Assembly (NCBI RefSeq): GCF_041428715.1
Contig: NZ_CP155572.1
Strand: one strand, 5' to 3'
DNA length: 64,000 bases
Source of the DNA: Sporomusa malonica
Lineage (GTDB): Bacteria; Bacillota; Negativicutes; Sporomusales; Sporomusaceae
The translations under genes and the position numbers were made by a program. Below, one piece after another: positions 50,140 through 58,321 of this stretch. The notes below the pieces were generated by a model. It did not search any database, was not told the origin of the DNA, and was given only the letters and a program-made list of their open reading frames with translations. Positions within the stretch are counted from its first letter, which is position 1. The number at the start of each line of letters is the position of its first letter.

Positions 50140-50598
50140 GTGGGGGAACCAGAGTTACAACTGTCAGAGATCCTGTTGTCACCGGAGAAAGAAATTCCCC
50201 AAGCTGTTTTAGACACAATTGATAATTCATTTGTTTTTAGTCTAGAAGAGCTCAATCATGCAAAGAGACGCAAGAAGACTATGTATATTTCTTCAAATAA
50301 AAAGGGTGAATTTATAGGTTATTGCATTACATCTGTAGGATTTCCGTTTGAGGTTGCTGAAGAGATTGAATATGATATAGAAGGTAAAGTAGTATGGATC
50401 GACGTGTTTGAAATTGCTGTTCCACACCAAGGATATAACTATGGCCGAGTTTTTGTAGAGCAAATTAAGAGTAGATGCTCTTATGATATACTTCTGCTAT
50501 CTATTGAAGATTCTATATGTTTTTGGCAACAGATGGATTTTAAAGTCATTAGCTACTCTGGTGAAATGGCCTATATGATTTATGAAGGACAAATCTAG
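50140..50598 (+). CDS. GNAT-like N-acetyltransferase
   Basis: 152 residues from GTG 50140, with TAGTAGGGGGAAC upstream. Secondary-structure pattern and the segments GEFIGYCITS, IDVFEIAVPHQGYNYGRVFVEQI and CFWQQMDFKVI fit a GNAT fold; QGYNYG takes the place of the acetyl-CoA loop Q/R-x-x-G-x-G. The substrate is unknown. A terminator follows. Confidence 0.65.
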   Translation: MGEPELQLSEILLSPEKEIPQAVLDTIDNSFVFSLEELNHAKRRKKTMYISSNKKGEFIGYCITSVGFPFEVAEEIEYDIEGKVVWIDVFEIAVPHQGYNYGRVFVEQIKSRCSYDILLLSIEDSICFWQQMDFKVISYSGEMAYMIYEGQI

Positions 50599-50667
50599 TA
50601 GTTTTGCATTTAACAGTGAATTAGAGCGAGATAAATTAATTTAATGACGAATAAAACACTTACATAT

Positions 50668-50702
50668 AAAACGACAGGAGTAATTCTCCCGTCGTTTTAT
50701 TC
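50668..50702 (+). terminator. Terminator after the GNAT gene
   Basis: AAAACGAC-GGAG / CTCC-GTCGTTTT with a five-base loop and T run. Confidence 0.8.
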
Positions 50703-50719
50703 ATTTATTTGGCAAATTA

Positions 50720-50867
50720 TCCAATTTGTCCAGAGATTTAAACGGCTATTTTTAATCTTAGATTTTAATTTGTCCAAATTGTCCAATGTCCATATCAGAA
50801 TGTTGAACCCTGTGAGCCTTGTATTTACTAGGGTTCTGGATTAGTGTCCATTTGTCCAATTTGTCCT
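50720..50867 (+). repeat. Cluster of TGTCCA-type short direct repeats
   Basis: Seven TGTCC motifs, mostly in the form TTGTCCAA, occur within about 140 bases, together with an inverted repeat GAACCCT / AGGGTTC (50805-50836). The cluster lies directly before the integrase fragment. Such clusters are typical of regulator, excision or replication-origin binding regions in mobile elements. Confidence 0.5.
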
Positions 50868-50889
50868 ATATATATTATTTTAAAAGGGA

Positions 50890-51003
50890 GTGAATTTGAT
50901 TGCTAAGAAACGTGGTCATGATGAAGGCTCGGTATTTGAGCGAAAGGATAGACCAGGAACATGGAGAGCCAAATTTACTTTATACAGATCTGGCTGCCGG
51001 TGA
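50890..51003 (+). pseudogene. N-terminal fragment of a tyrosine-recombinase integrase
   Basis: GTG 50890 follows TAAAAGGGA and encodes 37 residues beginning VNLIAKKRGHDEGSVFERKD with a TWRAKF strand, the arm-binding (AP2-like) N-terminus of phage/ICE integrases. A stop follows at once and no core or catalytic domain remains. About 75 bases later comes the CGTTTATTTTCAAAAAA sequence also seen beside the tRNA-Arg attachment repeat, so the body of the gene appears deleted. Confidence 0.7.
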
Positions 51004-51174
51004 GTATATCCTGCCCTTTATTTGATTTTTATATATGCTACAATCCCAGTAAATAAGCCGCATAACATCTATGTAAACTTGCCGTTTATTTGCCGTTTAT
51101 TTTCAAAAAAGACTACAACAGAATACTAAAGAAATAAAAATGCCAAGCTATTTGGTATCGGAAAAACAGTAAAA

Positions 51175-51211
51175 CCATCATTAATGCAAATACATCAATG
51201 ATGGCTTTTTC
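51175..51211 (+). terminator. Terminator-like hairpin after the integrase remnant
   Basis: CCATCATT / AATGATGG followed by CTTTTTCTTTT. The stretch 51004-51256 otherwise holds only the att-adjacent repeat (51076-51110) and no gene. Confidence 0.7.
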
Positions 51212-51256
51212 TTTTATGGTACATTGTCGAGGACAGGGACCGATAGCCTTCCCGGT

Positions 51257-51691
51257 CTAATTGCCACGCAGTTTAGGAGAATCTATCCAAAATCCTGATA
51301 TATACTTCTTTTCATTTTTATCACTAAAGACACTTCTGACTATTACATCACCAGACTCTTGAGAGAATTTGGTTTTATATAGCACTACAATATATCCGTC
51401 TTTATTCTCAATTGAAACAAATTCCTTTGATATGTACTTACCAATCTTGGCTTTAATCGGTGGAATGGTGTTTTTATATTGGGTTTCATTCAAAGCACTT
51501 TTCATCTGATCGTCAAAATCCTGGGAAAATCGAGAGTAATTATCTTCATTCATTGCTAAAAGCATATTTTCTGTTATAGGATCTGCAAATTTTTTCGTCT
51601 CTTCAGCAGAAGGTTGTTGAGCTGAACAGCCAGACAAAGCCATCAAATTGATTAAAATTATTGCGATAACCATATATTTACATAAATTCAT
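51257..51691 (-). CDS. Lipoprotein of the DUF3887 type
   Basis: 144 residues with a lipoprotein signal (hydrophobic stretch ending LMALSGC, Cys at about residue 22), then a helix-beta domain with MKSALNETQYKNTIPPIKAKIG, resembling the DUF3887 fold of small extracytoplasmic proteins. AGGGAGGGAT lies before the ATG at 51691. Function unknown. It is flanked by mobile-element debris. Confidence 0.7.
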   Translation of the reverse strand: MNLCKYMVIAIILINLMALSGCSAQQPSAEETKKFADPITENMLLAMNEDNYSRFSQDFDDQMKSALNETQYKNTIPPIKAKIGKYISKEFVSIENKDGYIVVLYKTKFSQESGDVIVRSVFSDKNEKKYISGFWIDSPKLRGN

Positions 51692-51803
51692 TTTAATCCC
51701 TCCCTATCTTTCTTAATTCACCTCGCAAATTTATAATCCTCTAAATACAATGCAATTTTTTATAGTTTTCGAATCCTCTTAGCATAAAAAATGATATAGA
51801 CGG

Positions 51804-51835
51804 GGACACGGGGGACAGGTACATTGTCCCTGAAA
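51804..51835. repeat. REP-like palindrome before RAYT-2
   Basis: GGGGACACGGGGGACAGG and GGGACAGGTACATTGTCCC form a hairpin. Related GGGACAGG elements lie at 52633-52660, 57152-57199 and 60626-60662. Confidence 0.7.
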
Positions 51836-51872
51836 ATAGTAAGATGTTATACTAGTCTTGAGGTGGTTTCGT

Positions 51873-52631
51873 ATGCCAAGGCAAGCTCGAGAGAGAAGTA
51901 GAACTGGGATATACCATTTAATGCTTAGAGGTATCAATAAGCAGAACGTATTTGAAGAAGATGAGGACAGACAAAGGTTCCTCGAAACACTTGGGTATTA
52001 CAAAGCTATTAGTGGATATAGGCTGTATGGCTATTGCCTGATGAATAACCACATCCATTTACTCATAGGAGAGACTGGTGAATCTATATCCCAGGCAATA
52101 AAGCGCATTAGCAGCAGCTATGTATATTGGTATAATCAAAAATATAATCGATGTGGACATTTGTTCCAGGAGAGATTCAAAAGTGAAGTAGTAGAAACAG
52201 ACGCATATTTTCTTATCGTGCTAAGGTATATACACCGAAACCCGATAAAAGCTGGGATTATCAAAGATATAAGTAACTATTTTTGGAGTAGTTATCATGA
52301 ATACGTAGAAACTCCTAGCAATACGGATATCGACTTTGCGTTAGATATGTTTGCACAAGATAGATTAAAGGCAGTAACCTTATTTTCATCCTATACTAAT
52401 GAGAAAAACACTGATGAATGCTTAGAGTATAAGCAAAGAATAAATATAACTGACCAAGAGGTAATGAAGCATTTGAACGAACTAGGAATTGTGGGTATTA
52501 ATGAATTACAAAGCCTCGAAAGAGGACAAAGAGACGATGCGTTAAGAAAGATGAAGAAAATCAAGGGTGCTACAATAAGGCAATTAGCAAGGCTAACAGG
52601 GATACCCAAAAGTGTAATTGATAGAACATAG
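51873..52631 (+). CDS. REP-associated tyrosine (Y1) transposase, RAYT-2
   Basis: 252 residues, full length. Y1/HUH features include YHLMLRGINKQN, MNNHIHLLIGE and YIHRNPIKAGI with FWSSYHEY. The C-terminus contains a helix-turn-helix (ATIRQLARLTGIPKSVIDR). ATG 51873 follows TTGAGGTGG. A near-identical but truncated copy lies at 60702. REP-like GGGACAGG palindromes flank it. Confidence 0.88.
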   Translation: MPRQARERSRTGIYHLMLRGINKQNVFEEDEDRQRFLETLGYYKAISGYRLYGYCLMNNHIHLLIGETGESISQAIKRISSSYVYWYNQKYNRCGHLFQERFKSEVVETDAYFLIVLRYIHRNPIKAGIIKDISNYFWSSYHEYVETPSNTDIDFALDMFAQDRLKAVTLFSSYTNEKNTDECLEYKQRINITDQEVMKHLNELGIVGINELQSLERGQRDDALRKMKKIKGATIRQLARLTGIPKSVIDRT

Positions 52632-52710
52632 TGGGACAAGGAACCTGTCCCTGCGTCCCTTCTTAGCGTGTCCCGGCTTTTTCTCTTGTAGTTGGCAGAT
52701 GTGTACTAAG

Positions 52711-52738
52711 AAACCTCCCCGGCTCTAGGGAGGTTTTG
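52711..52738. terminator. Hairpin terminator between RAYT-2 and the SMR gene
   Basis: AACCTCC / GGGAGGTT with TTTTG on the plus strand and TTTCTT on the minus strand. Confidence 0.7.
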
Positions 52739-52774
52739 AATTTATATATTCATATACTCGCACTTTGCTTGAAA

Positions 52775-53101
52775 TTAGTGTCCAGAAGCTTTTAAGTTAA
52801 GTAGCACTACACCGATAACAATTAATACTATCCCTATACCGCTATAGATATTGAGTTGTTCTTTCCACACTAGAATTCCTATCAATGTCGTTAACGACGT
52901 TCCTACGCCTGACCAAATTGCATAAGCTATGCTCAAAGGAATAGTCGTTAGAGCTTGTGACATTAAGTAAAAAGAAGAACCCATACCTCCTATGAAAACA
53001 ATACTTGGTATGAGCTTTGTAAAACCTTCTGATGCTTTCATCATTGACGTAGAAAATAATTCAAGGACAATTGCTATGCCTAAAAGTGCGTATGCGTTCA
53101 T
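52775..53101 (-). CDS. Small multidrug resistance (SMR/EmrE-like) efflux protein
   Basis: 108 residues with four membrane helices. The key glutamate is in helix 1 (IVLELFSTSMMK), and YAIWSGVGTSL in helix 3 is the family signature. SMR dimers export cationic drugs or guanidinium in exchange for protons. The start overlaps the end of the TetR fragment by four bases (ATGA), so the regulator and pump were one unit. Confidence 0.9.
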   Translation of the reverse strand: MNAYALLGIAIVLELFSTSMMKASEGFTKLIPSIVFIGGMGSSFYLMSQALTTIPLSIAYAIWSGVGTSLTTLIGILVWKEQLNIYSGIGIVLIVIGVVLLNLKASGH

Positions 53102-53331
53102 TTTTCTTCCTCCTTAGTTAACGATAGTAAGTAAGTTAAGACTTGCTCACGAGCATCTTCTTTCAGATTCATTCCATATAGCTGATTGAAGTACATCCCA
53201 TCAACGGCAAGTCTGATGACTGTTGAAACTATTGGGTTAATCTGGTCATTTTCAATATGATTTTGAAGTATCCTCAAATCCCTAGACATAGACTTAATTA
53301 GGTCGGGATTTGTTGCAACCGTTCTTACCAC
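53098..53331 (-). pseudogene. C-terminal half of a TetR-family regulator
   Basis: The 77 residues (from VRTVATNPDLIK to LTKEEEK) match the ligand-binding end of QacR/YfiR-type TetR regulators, with VSTVIRLAVDGMYFNQLYG. The N-terminal DNA-binding domain is missing: the frame is open upstream to about 53430 but contains no helix-turn-helix and no ATG. It is probably a remnant of the regulator of the SMR pump. Confidence 0.65.
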
Positions 53332-53430
53332 CCGAAAAAGGAACCCGTTAACGAAACTTTCTCCGGAAATGAGGAAAACCAGCGAACTTCGCGGGTTTTT
53401 TTGTGCTTTATATTGGAGTATGAATTATTT

Positions 53431-54291
53431 TCATTCAAATTGCTGTACAAGAAAATCGATAAAATATCTGCTTGCTATCGGCAGCGTCATTTTATTTTTA
53501 AATGCGATCCCGATAGTGCGAACAATAGGCGGCGATATTTCTTTGGTGATAATGTTATAGTTGGCTCTGTTTAATACCAATTTAGGCAAAATAGAAATTC
53601 CCAGCTCATTTTCAATCATGGACATAATGGTATAGTCATCGATAACACGATATTGAATATTTGGTTGCAAATTACTTTGTTTGAATAATTCTAATGGTTG
53701 GCTTAAGTCACCTTCATTCAGAAGGATAAATGGTTCGCTGGATAAATCCTCCAAAGAAACTTTTTCGTGGAAAACTAAAGGGTGATTACTCGGTAGTATG
53801 GCTAGCATTTCATCTTGCCGCAACGGTATTGTAGTGAGATCAGAAACAGCATCTGGATTAACAAATCCGAAATCGACGCTGCCTTCCTTGATCCATTGTG
53901 CTATGCTTGTGTATTCACCTTGATGAAGTTCAAAATTAACGGAGGGATACTGTTCTTTGAAATCTTTCATCAATTTTGGTAGCCAATGGCAGGAAATACT
54001 TGTAAAAGTTCCCATACGAACAATTCCGCTTTGCAAGCCCTGCATTTCTTTACGTTTTTCCATAAGCTCACAGTAAGAATTATGCAATTTTTTAATATAA
54101 GGCAATAATTCCTTGCCATCTGATGTGAGTGCAATGCCTTTGCGCGAGCGAAGCAAAAGCTTGGTAGACAGTTCTTGTTCTAGTGAACGTACCATCTGAC
54201 TGATAGCCGATTGTGTATAGCCGAGTTTTTCGGCTGCTTTGGTAAAGCTGCCGGTCTCAATTATAATGATAAATGCATTATAGCGGTTCAT
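53431..54291 (-). CDS. LysR-family regulator divergent from azlCD
   Basis: 286 residues. The N-terminal winged helix is FIIIIETGSFTKAAEKLGYTQSAISQMVRSLEQEL; the C-terminus is a two-lobed effector domain. It is transcribed away from azlC with a 107-base AT-rich spacer, the usual layout for a LysR regulator and its target. It probably senses an amino acid and controls the exporter. Confidence 0.88.
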   Translation of the reverse strand: MNRYNAFIIIIETGSFTKAAEKLGYTQSAISQMVRSLEQELSTKLLLRSRKGIALTSDGKELLPYIKKLHNSYCELMEKRKEMQGLQSGIVRMGTFTSISCHWLPKLMKDFKEQYPSVNFELHQGEYTSIAQWIKEGSVDFGFVNPDAVSDLTTIPLRQDEMLAILPSNHPLVFHEKVSLEDLSSEPFILLNEGDLSQPLELFKQSNLQPNIQYRVIDDYTIMSMIENELGISILPKLVLNRANYNIITKEISPPIVRTIGIAFKNKMTLPIASRYFIDFLVQQFE

Positions 54292-54398
54292 TGTTTACTC
54301 CTGATGCATTAGAATATCTTATATAAAGATTATAAGTATTCATTTTACTTATTGTCAATGTGCATGTTAAAATTAGTGAAAAATTGAGGAGAAAACTA

Positions 54399-55169
54399 AT
54401 GAACGATAATATTGTACATTGGAAAAACGGTATCAAAGACGGCATTCCAATTTGTCTTGGTTATTTTGCTGTTTCATTTACTTTTGGTATTATGGCAAAA
54501 AATGCTGGGCTTACGCCGTTTCAAGCCGTTTTTATGTCAGTAACAAACCTAACATCAGCAGGGCAGTTTGCCGCGCTTGGATTAATTGGAGTATCTTCAA
54601 CCTATATTGAAATGGCGGTTACGCAATTAATTTTGAACTTAAGATATTGTCTGATGTCGTGCTCAATTTCGCAAAAACTGGATTCCCAAAAAGCTTTTCT
54701 GCATAGGTTTTTAGTTGCTTATGGGGTTACAGATGAAATATTCGGGGTGTCGGTTTGCAAAAACGGCACATTAAATCCGTTTTATAATTATGGATTGATG
54801 AGTGCTGCTGTTCCAGGCTGGACATTTGGCACACTGCTTGGTGTTCTTTCCGGAAGCATTTTGCCGGAAAGAATAATAAGTGCTTTGAGCATTGCTATCT
54901 ATAGTATGTTTCTGGCAATAATATTTCCCCCGGCTAGAGGCAATAAACTATTAGCTTGTATAATTTTGATATCTATGCTAATGAGTCTGTTATTTGCCAA
55001 GCTTCCGGTATTCTCCCATATTTCAGCGGGATTTAAAATTATAATTTTGACATTATTGATTGCAGGAATAGCAGCGCTGCTATTCCCCATAAAGGAAGAG
55101 GTTGAAGAGGAGCACGCAGATTTTGGACAGTGCGTTGCGCCTCTCCTTGAAAAGGGAGGAGCCGAATGA
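54399..55169 (+). CDS. azlC: AzlC-like branched-chain amino acid exporter, large subunit
   Basis: 256 residues with seven to eight hydrophobic helices. The family segments IPICLGYFAVSFTFGIMAKNAGL, SAGQFAALGL and LRYCLMSCSISQKL are clear. AzlCD/YgaZH transporters export branched-chain amino acids or azaleucine. ATG 54399 follows TGAGGAG; an earlier in-frame ATG at 54360 lacks a site. The stop overlaps azlD by four bases. Confidence 0.9.
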   Translation: MNDNIVHWKNGIKDGIPICLGYFAVSFTFGIMAKNAGLTPFQAVFMSVTNLTSAGQFAALGLIGVSSTYIEMAVTQLILNLRYCLMSCSISQKLDSQKAFLHRFLVAYGVTDEIFGVSVCKNGTLNPFYNYGLMSAAVPGWTFGTLLGVLSGSILPERIISALSIAIYSMFLAIIFPPARGNKLLACIILISMLMSLLFAKLPVFSHISAGFKIIILTLLIAGIAALLFPIKEEVEEEHADFGQCVAPLLEKGGAE

Positions 55170-55474
55170 GCAATAATATCTATTTGTATATACTGGTCAT
55201 GGCTGGAGTTACTTATCTGATAAGACTGATACCGTTGACTTTAATACGAAAAGAAATTAAGAATAATTATATAAAATCCTTTTTATATTATGTACCCTTT
55301 GTGACACTGGCTGTTATGACATTTCCTGCTATACTGGATTCTACCGCAAATTGGTTGTCGGCTTTGGGCGGATTTATAGTTGCAGTTATTCTTGCGTATT
55401 GGGGCCAGAGTCTGTTTAAGATTTCATTATTAGCATGTGTTTCGGTTTTCATAATTGAACTTATAGTCTATTGA
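55166..55474 (+). CDS. azlD: AzlD-like branched-chain amino acid exporter, small subunit
   Basis: 102 residues with four hydrophobic helices. VMAGVTYLIRLIPLTLI near the start and YVPFVTLAVMTFPAIL are typical AzlD. The ATGA overlap with azlC means coupled translation. The pair would form the exporter in the inner membrane. Confidence 0.9.
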   Translation: MSNNIYLYILVMAGVTYLIRLIPLTLIRKEIKNNYIKSFLYYVPFVTLAVMTFPAILDSTANWLSALGGFIVAVILAYWGQSLFKISLLACVSVFIIELIVY

Positions 55475-57000
55475 TTGAAAATGTCAAAGACCAGCTAATT
55501 AATGTCAAGTCTTTTTCTGGATTTTTTGTTTAAAGAAAATTACGCATAGGGAAACAAACCTTTCCCAATACCGAACAATATTTGAGAAGGGAATAGGTAA
55601 TGTTTTGGTTTTTCTTCTTCGTTAGGCCGCTTTTTGTAGGATTTTTTGATACATTTCAACTTGTTGCTCAGGGGTAATCAAACGGAATGACTGTTTACTC
55701 TTCAATACCGAGAATATGATACGTAATAGCTTGTTCATAACAGCGCCTAGAGCTTGTTTCTTGGTTTTCGTTTCAATTTTCCGTTGGTAATATTCGTAAA
55801 TCACTGAGTTAACCTGTGAGCCTTTCAATTCTTTTCGAATAGATGTCGTAGCAGCAATATAAAGGGCATGGCGTAGAAATGGCGATCCCCGTTTGGTTAC
55901 CTTATTTTTAGTACCTACAAAATTACCCGATTGCTTAACTGATGGATCAATACCGCTAAAAGCCACCAACTGCTTAGCGTTCATAAATCGGTCAATATCA
56001 CCTATCTCGCCAAGGATAATGGGTGCCAATGCATTGCCTATACCGGGTATGCTTTTTAATAGCGCAACTTCCGGTAACTGTTCGGAAAGCACCTTAATTT
56101 GCTCATCAATCATACTAATCTGTACATCTAACGACTGAACTATATTAGCATAGCACCGTACCGTGCATGCATAGGCCTCCAGCGATATGCCGGTAACTTG
56201 GGCATCGTCGGCACAAGATAGTAAGGCGGCATATTTTTGTTGAGCGTATAGTTTACCCCTACGAGGTAAAGTTTCCAGCATATCAAGGATGGCCTTTTGA
56301 TTGGCATTCTTTGTCCACTCACAAGGCAAAGGAAACTTGCTTAAGAGAGTCAAGGCGGTAAGTGATCCAGGATTGAGGACATCGGGAAATAGTGGAGCAA
56401 TCTGCTCAATACTAGACTGCAATTTATTGAGAGATTCGACTCTTTGTTGTACTACCTGACCTCTTGTTCTTGTCAAAACCTTCAAATTCGCAAGCTGTTC
56501 CTTTGGCATAGTTGTGGGATGAAAAGTGTGAATAAACAACAATCTTGCCAACTCAAGAGCATCAACCTGATCTGTCTTAACTTTCCTTACAACAGAATTT
56601 TTGATAGAATGAGAAATAAGGGGATTGATGTGGTAGACTTCAAACCCCTGTTTCAAGAAAAAGTGGACGATGCGTTGAGAGTAGTGACCCGTGGATTCTA
56701 AGGCGATGACCGGTTTACTACTAAATGCTTCTTCCACTTTTCTTATTTGCCCTAAAACGAATAATAGTCCTTGCTTAGTATTTAGGGCTTTAAATGGTTT
56801 TAAAAATGTTGTACAGGTTGGCGAAACTGCTGCGTAATAACAAAAATTTTTGGCTACATCAATACCAATAACTGGACGATTAGTTATCATAACGGGCCTC
56901 CAAGAAATATATTGAAGGATTATCCATTCCAATATCAAAGATTACAACCTTGCACGTGAAGCGGGAATAAGCTCCCAACCAGCTAAAACGTAAATTCTTT
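55475..57000 (-). mobile_element. IS110-family insertion sequence (ends approximate)
   Basis: A full-length IS110 transposase gene is flanked by non-coding stretches of about 145 bases downstream and 100 bases upstream. IS110 elements lack inverted repeats, so I cannot fix the ends. The downstream stretch contains hairpins (GGGAAA / TTTCCC at 55549-55566) that could belong to a bridge RNA. Confidence 0.6.
55622..56890 (-). CDS. IS110-family transposase
   Basis: 422 residues from ATG 56890, which follows TTGGAGGCCC. The N-terminal DEDD nuclease-like domain has D11 in GIDVAKN, E in ALESTGHY and D-x-x-D in KTDQVDALELARLL. The C-terminal Transposase_20 domain has SIPGIGNALAPIILGEIGD and the serine region KQSGNFVGTKNKVTKRGSPFLRHAL. 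The frame appears intact. Confidence 0.93.
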   Translation of the reverse strand: MITNRPVIGIDVAKNFCYYAAVSPTCTTFLKPFKALNTKQGLLFVLGQIRKVEEAFSSKPVIALESTGHYSQRIVHFFLKQGFEVYHINPLISHSIKNSVVRKVKTDQVDALELARLLFIHTFHPTTMPKEQLANLKVLTRTRGQVVQQRVESLNKLQSSIEQIAPLFPDVLNPGSLTALTLLSKFPLPCEWTKNANQKAILDMLETLPRRGKLYAQQKYAALLSCADDAQVTGISLEAYACTVRCYANIVQSLDVQISMIDEQIKVLSEQLPEVALLKSIPGIGNALAPIILGEIGDIDRFMNAKQLVAFSGIDPSVKQSGNFVGTKNKVTKRGSPFLRHALYIAATTSIRKELKGSQVNSVIYEYYQRKIETKTKKQALGAVMNKLLRIIFSVLKSKQSFRLITPEQQVEMYQKILQKAA

Positions 57001-57151
57001 GGAAATGGATGAATCGTCTAATGTCATGGGTATAGAAAAATTCTTCCCTGGGACAGGGACATTCATATCCTTCTTCCTAATTATACATAAAACTGATTGT
57101 TCGGAGTTTTTCTGCCCCAGAATGGATAACCCTTCTGTACTACATCTTACA

Positions 57152-57199
57152 GGGGACGGGGTTGGTGACAATGAACACATTGTCAATACCCCCGTCCCC
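57152..57199. repeat. REP-like two-part palindrome
   Basis: Outer arms GGGGACGGGG / CCCCGTCCCC enclose inner arms TGACAAT / ATTGTCA. It resembles the GGGACAGG palindromes at the RAYT-2 copies. Confidence 0.7.
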
Positions 57200-57278
57200 T
57201 TGACACCCCCCGTGTCGGTTGATGTTACACTCTGGCGGAATGGCCAGCAGGTGGTGACCATCGCGGCCTCCACCCTGG

Positions 57279-57306
57279 CGATTGACCTGCCAGGGTACCT
57301 TTTTTA
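57279..57306 (+). terminator. Terminator-like hairpin
   Basis: CCCTGGC / GCCAGGG with TACCTTTTTT. No convincing gene lies upstream of it in 56891-57278, which holds the IS110 upstream end and the REP palindrome. Confidence 0.6.
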
Positions 57307-57531
57307 GCCACTTTGTCCTTCGGGGATGGGGCGGCTATTTTTAATTAAATATTTACAAGTTCTTAACCTATCCTCTACAGTTTTGTTATATTATTAAATC
57401 AACCTTTTTGCACAAAACTCTCCTATTCCATTTTTATAGTACCGTTTACTTAGGTGGGCGGTATTTTTTTGTTTAGCACATACTGTTTCGCCATATAATA
57501 TATTATGTTTTCGTCCAATGGGGGGATAAAA

Positions 57532-57624
57532 ATGCTTGTAGACGCGGTATATGGTCTGATTTTCGTTGGTGTCAGTACTGTCTGTACTTTAGCTTATATG
57601 TATTTTAGAATTCCGAGTAAATAG
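57532..57624 (+). CDS. 30-residue single-helix membrane peptide
   Basis: Starts MLVDAVYGLIFVGVSTVC and ends RIPSK: one hydrophobic helix with a basic tail. TGGGGGGATAAAA lies before the ATG. It lies between two degenerate copies of an 80-90-base segment that each contain a TAGC...GCTA hairpin with T run (57308-57405 and 57625-57715). It could be a toxin-like or regulatory peptide; no family is recognised. Confidence 0.4.
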   Translation: MLVDAVYGLIFVGVSTVCTLAYMYFRIPSK

Positions 57625-57739
57625 CCGAATCCTTCGGGATGCAGCTATTTTTTAATCGAATATTTACCATCTCTTAACCAAACTTCAATAATTTTGAGGT
57701 AAAATTAAATTAGCTTTTCAATTGGACTCCTCTTTATCG

Positions 57740-57775
57740 CGCCGCTCTATCTTTCAGGATAGGGCGGCTTTTTTG
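57740..57775 (+). terminator. Terminator before repeat copy 4
   Basis: GCCGCTCTATC / GATAGGGCGGC hairpin with a T run; the repeat begins directly after it. Confidence 0.8.
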
Positions 57776-57865
57776 TCCTGTTAGAAAGTATAACTTTCCG
57801 TCTGGATAAGGGCAACATCGGCTTCCGCTTTCGCTAAGGCTCGGCGCAAGCCATGTTTTCTTTAT
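57776..57865 (+). repeat. Terminator-abutting dispersed repeat, copy 4
   Basis: Starts TCCTGTTAGAAAGTATAAC and closely follows copy 1 through GGATAAGGGCAACATCG and GGCTCGGCGCAAGCC. It lies inside the accessory region. Confidence 0.85.
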
Positions 57866-57886
57866 TTTTGGGCAAAAAAATACCGC

Positions 57887-58075
57887 CTATTTAACGGAGG
57901 CAATGGCACGCAGTTCTGCTTTGTGACGTTCCTTTTTGACAGAGTAACTGTTTGGGTACAATTCTACACACCGGGCGTGAAATGTCGCGCTGCTACCGGG
58001 GAAACGATATTCTTCACCTTGCCGTACAGGTTCGAAGCAGCAAGCGCAAATACCGGCATAGCCTTCATGTTTCAT
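57887..58075 (-). CDS. Small zinc-finger-like protein, 62 aa
   Basis: ATG 58075 follows AAAGGGGCAATTG; a longer frame from 58129 has no site. The pattern C-x2-C (ICACCF) with later H-x2-C (FHARCVELYP) suggests a small zinc-binding domain, and the C-terminus is basic. No family can be named. It lies just outside the IS4 element. Confidence 0.6.
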   Translation of the reverse strand: MKHEGYAGICACCFEPVRQGEEYRFPGSSATFHARCVELYPNSYSVKKERHKAELRAIASVK

Positions 58076-58261
58076 GACAATTGCCCCTTTCTTAATGGTT
58101 AATTCTGCATTAGTTATATATTCTGACAATCACCGGCTTAGAATTACCTCTTTTCTCTGACATCTCACTGGACTTGCGAGTGTCGATGAGGACGTCAGAC
58201 CAATGTCATAAAGCTTAAATGTAATAAAAAGGAAATAAAAGACTTGACTTTTTAAAAACGC

Positions 58262-58313
58262 CCCAACAATCGAGATGGATACCGTTTTAATGGTATATCT
58301 TCTCATTGTTGGG
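58262..58313 (+). promoter_or_regulatory. Hairpin that can hide the transposase ribosome site
   Basis: CCCAACAAT / ATTGTTGGG with inner pairs GAGA/TCTC-like and ATACC/GGTAT. The 3' arm overlaps GGGTGAT, the likely ribosome site. In known insertion sequences such hairpins limit translation from read-through transcripts. Confidence 0.6.
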
Positions 58314-58321
58314 TGATAAAG

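Noticed and set aside
50720..50867. TGTCCA repeats as a CRISPR array
   Set aside because: The repeats are only 5-8 bases, irregularly spaced, without uniform spacers, and no cas genes are present. No CRISPR array was seen anywhere in the window.
56999..57307. 102-residue plus-strand frame between IS110 and the small peptide
   Set aside because: It runs through a REP palindrome and a terminator, has no ribosome site and has no coherent domain. It is more likely chance coding in repeat DNA.
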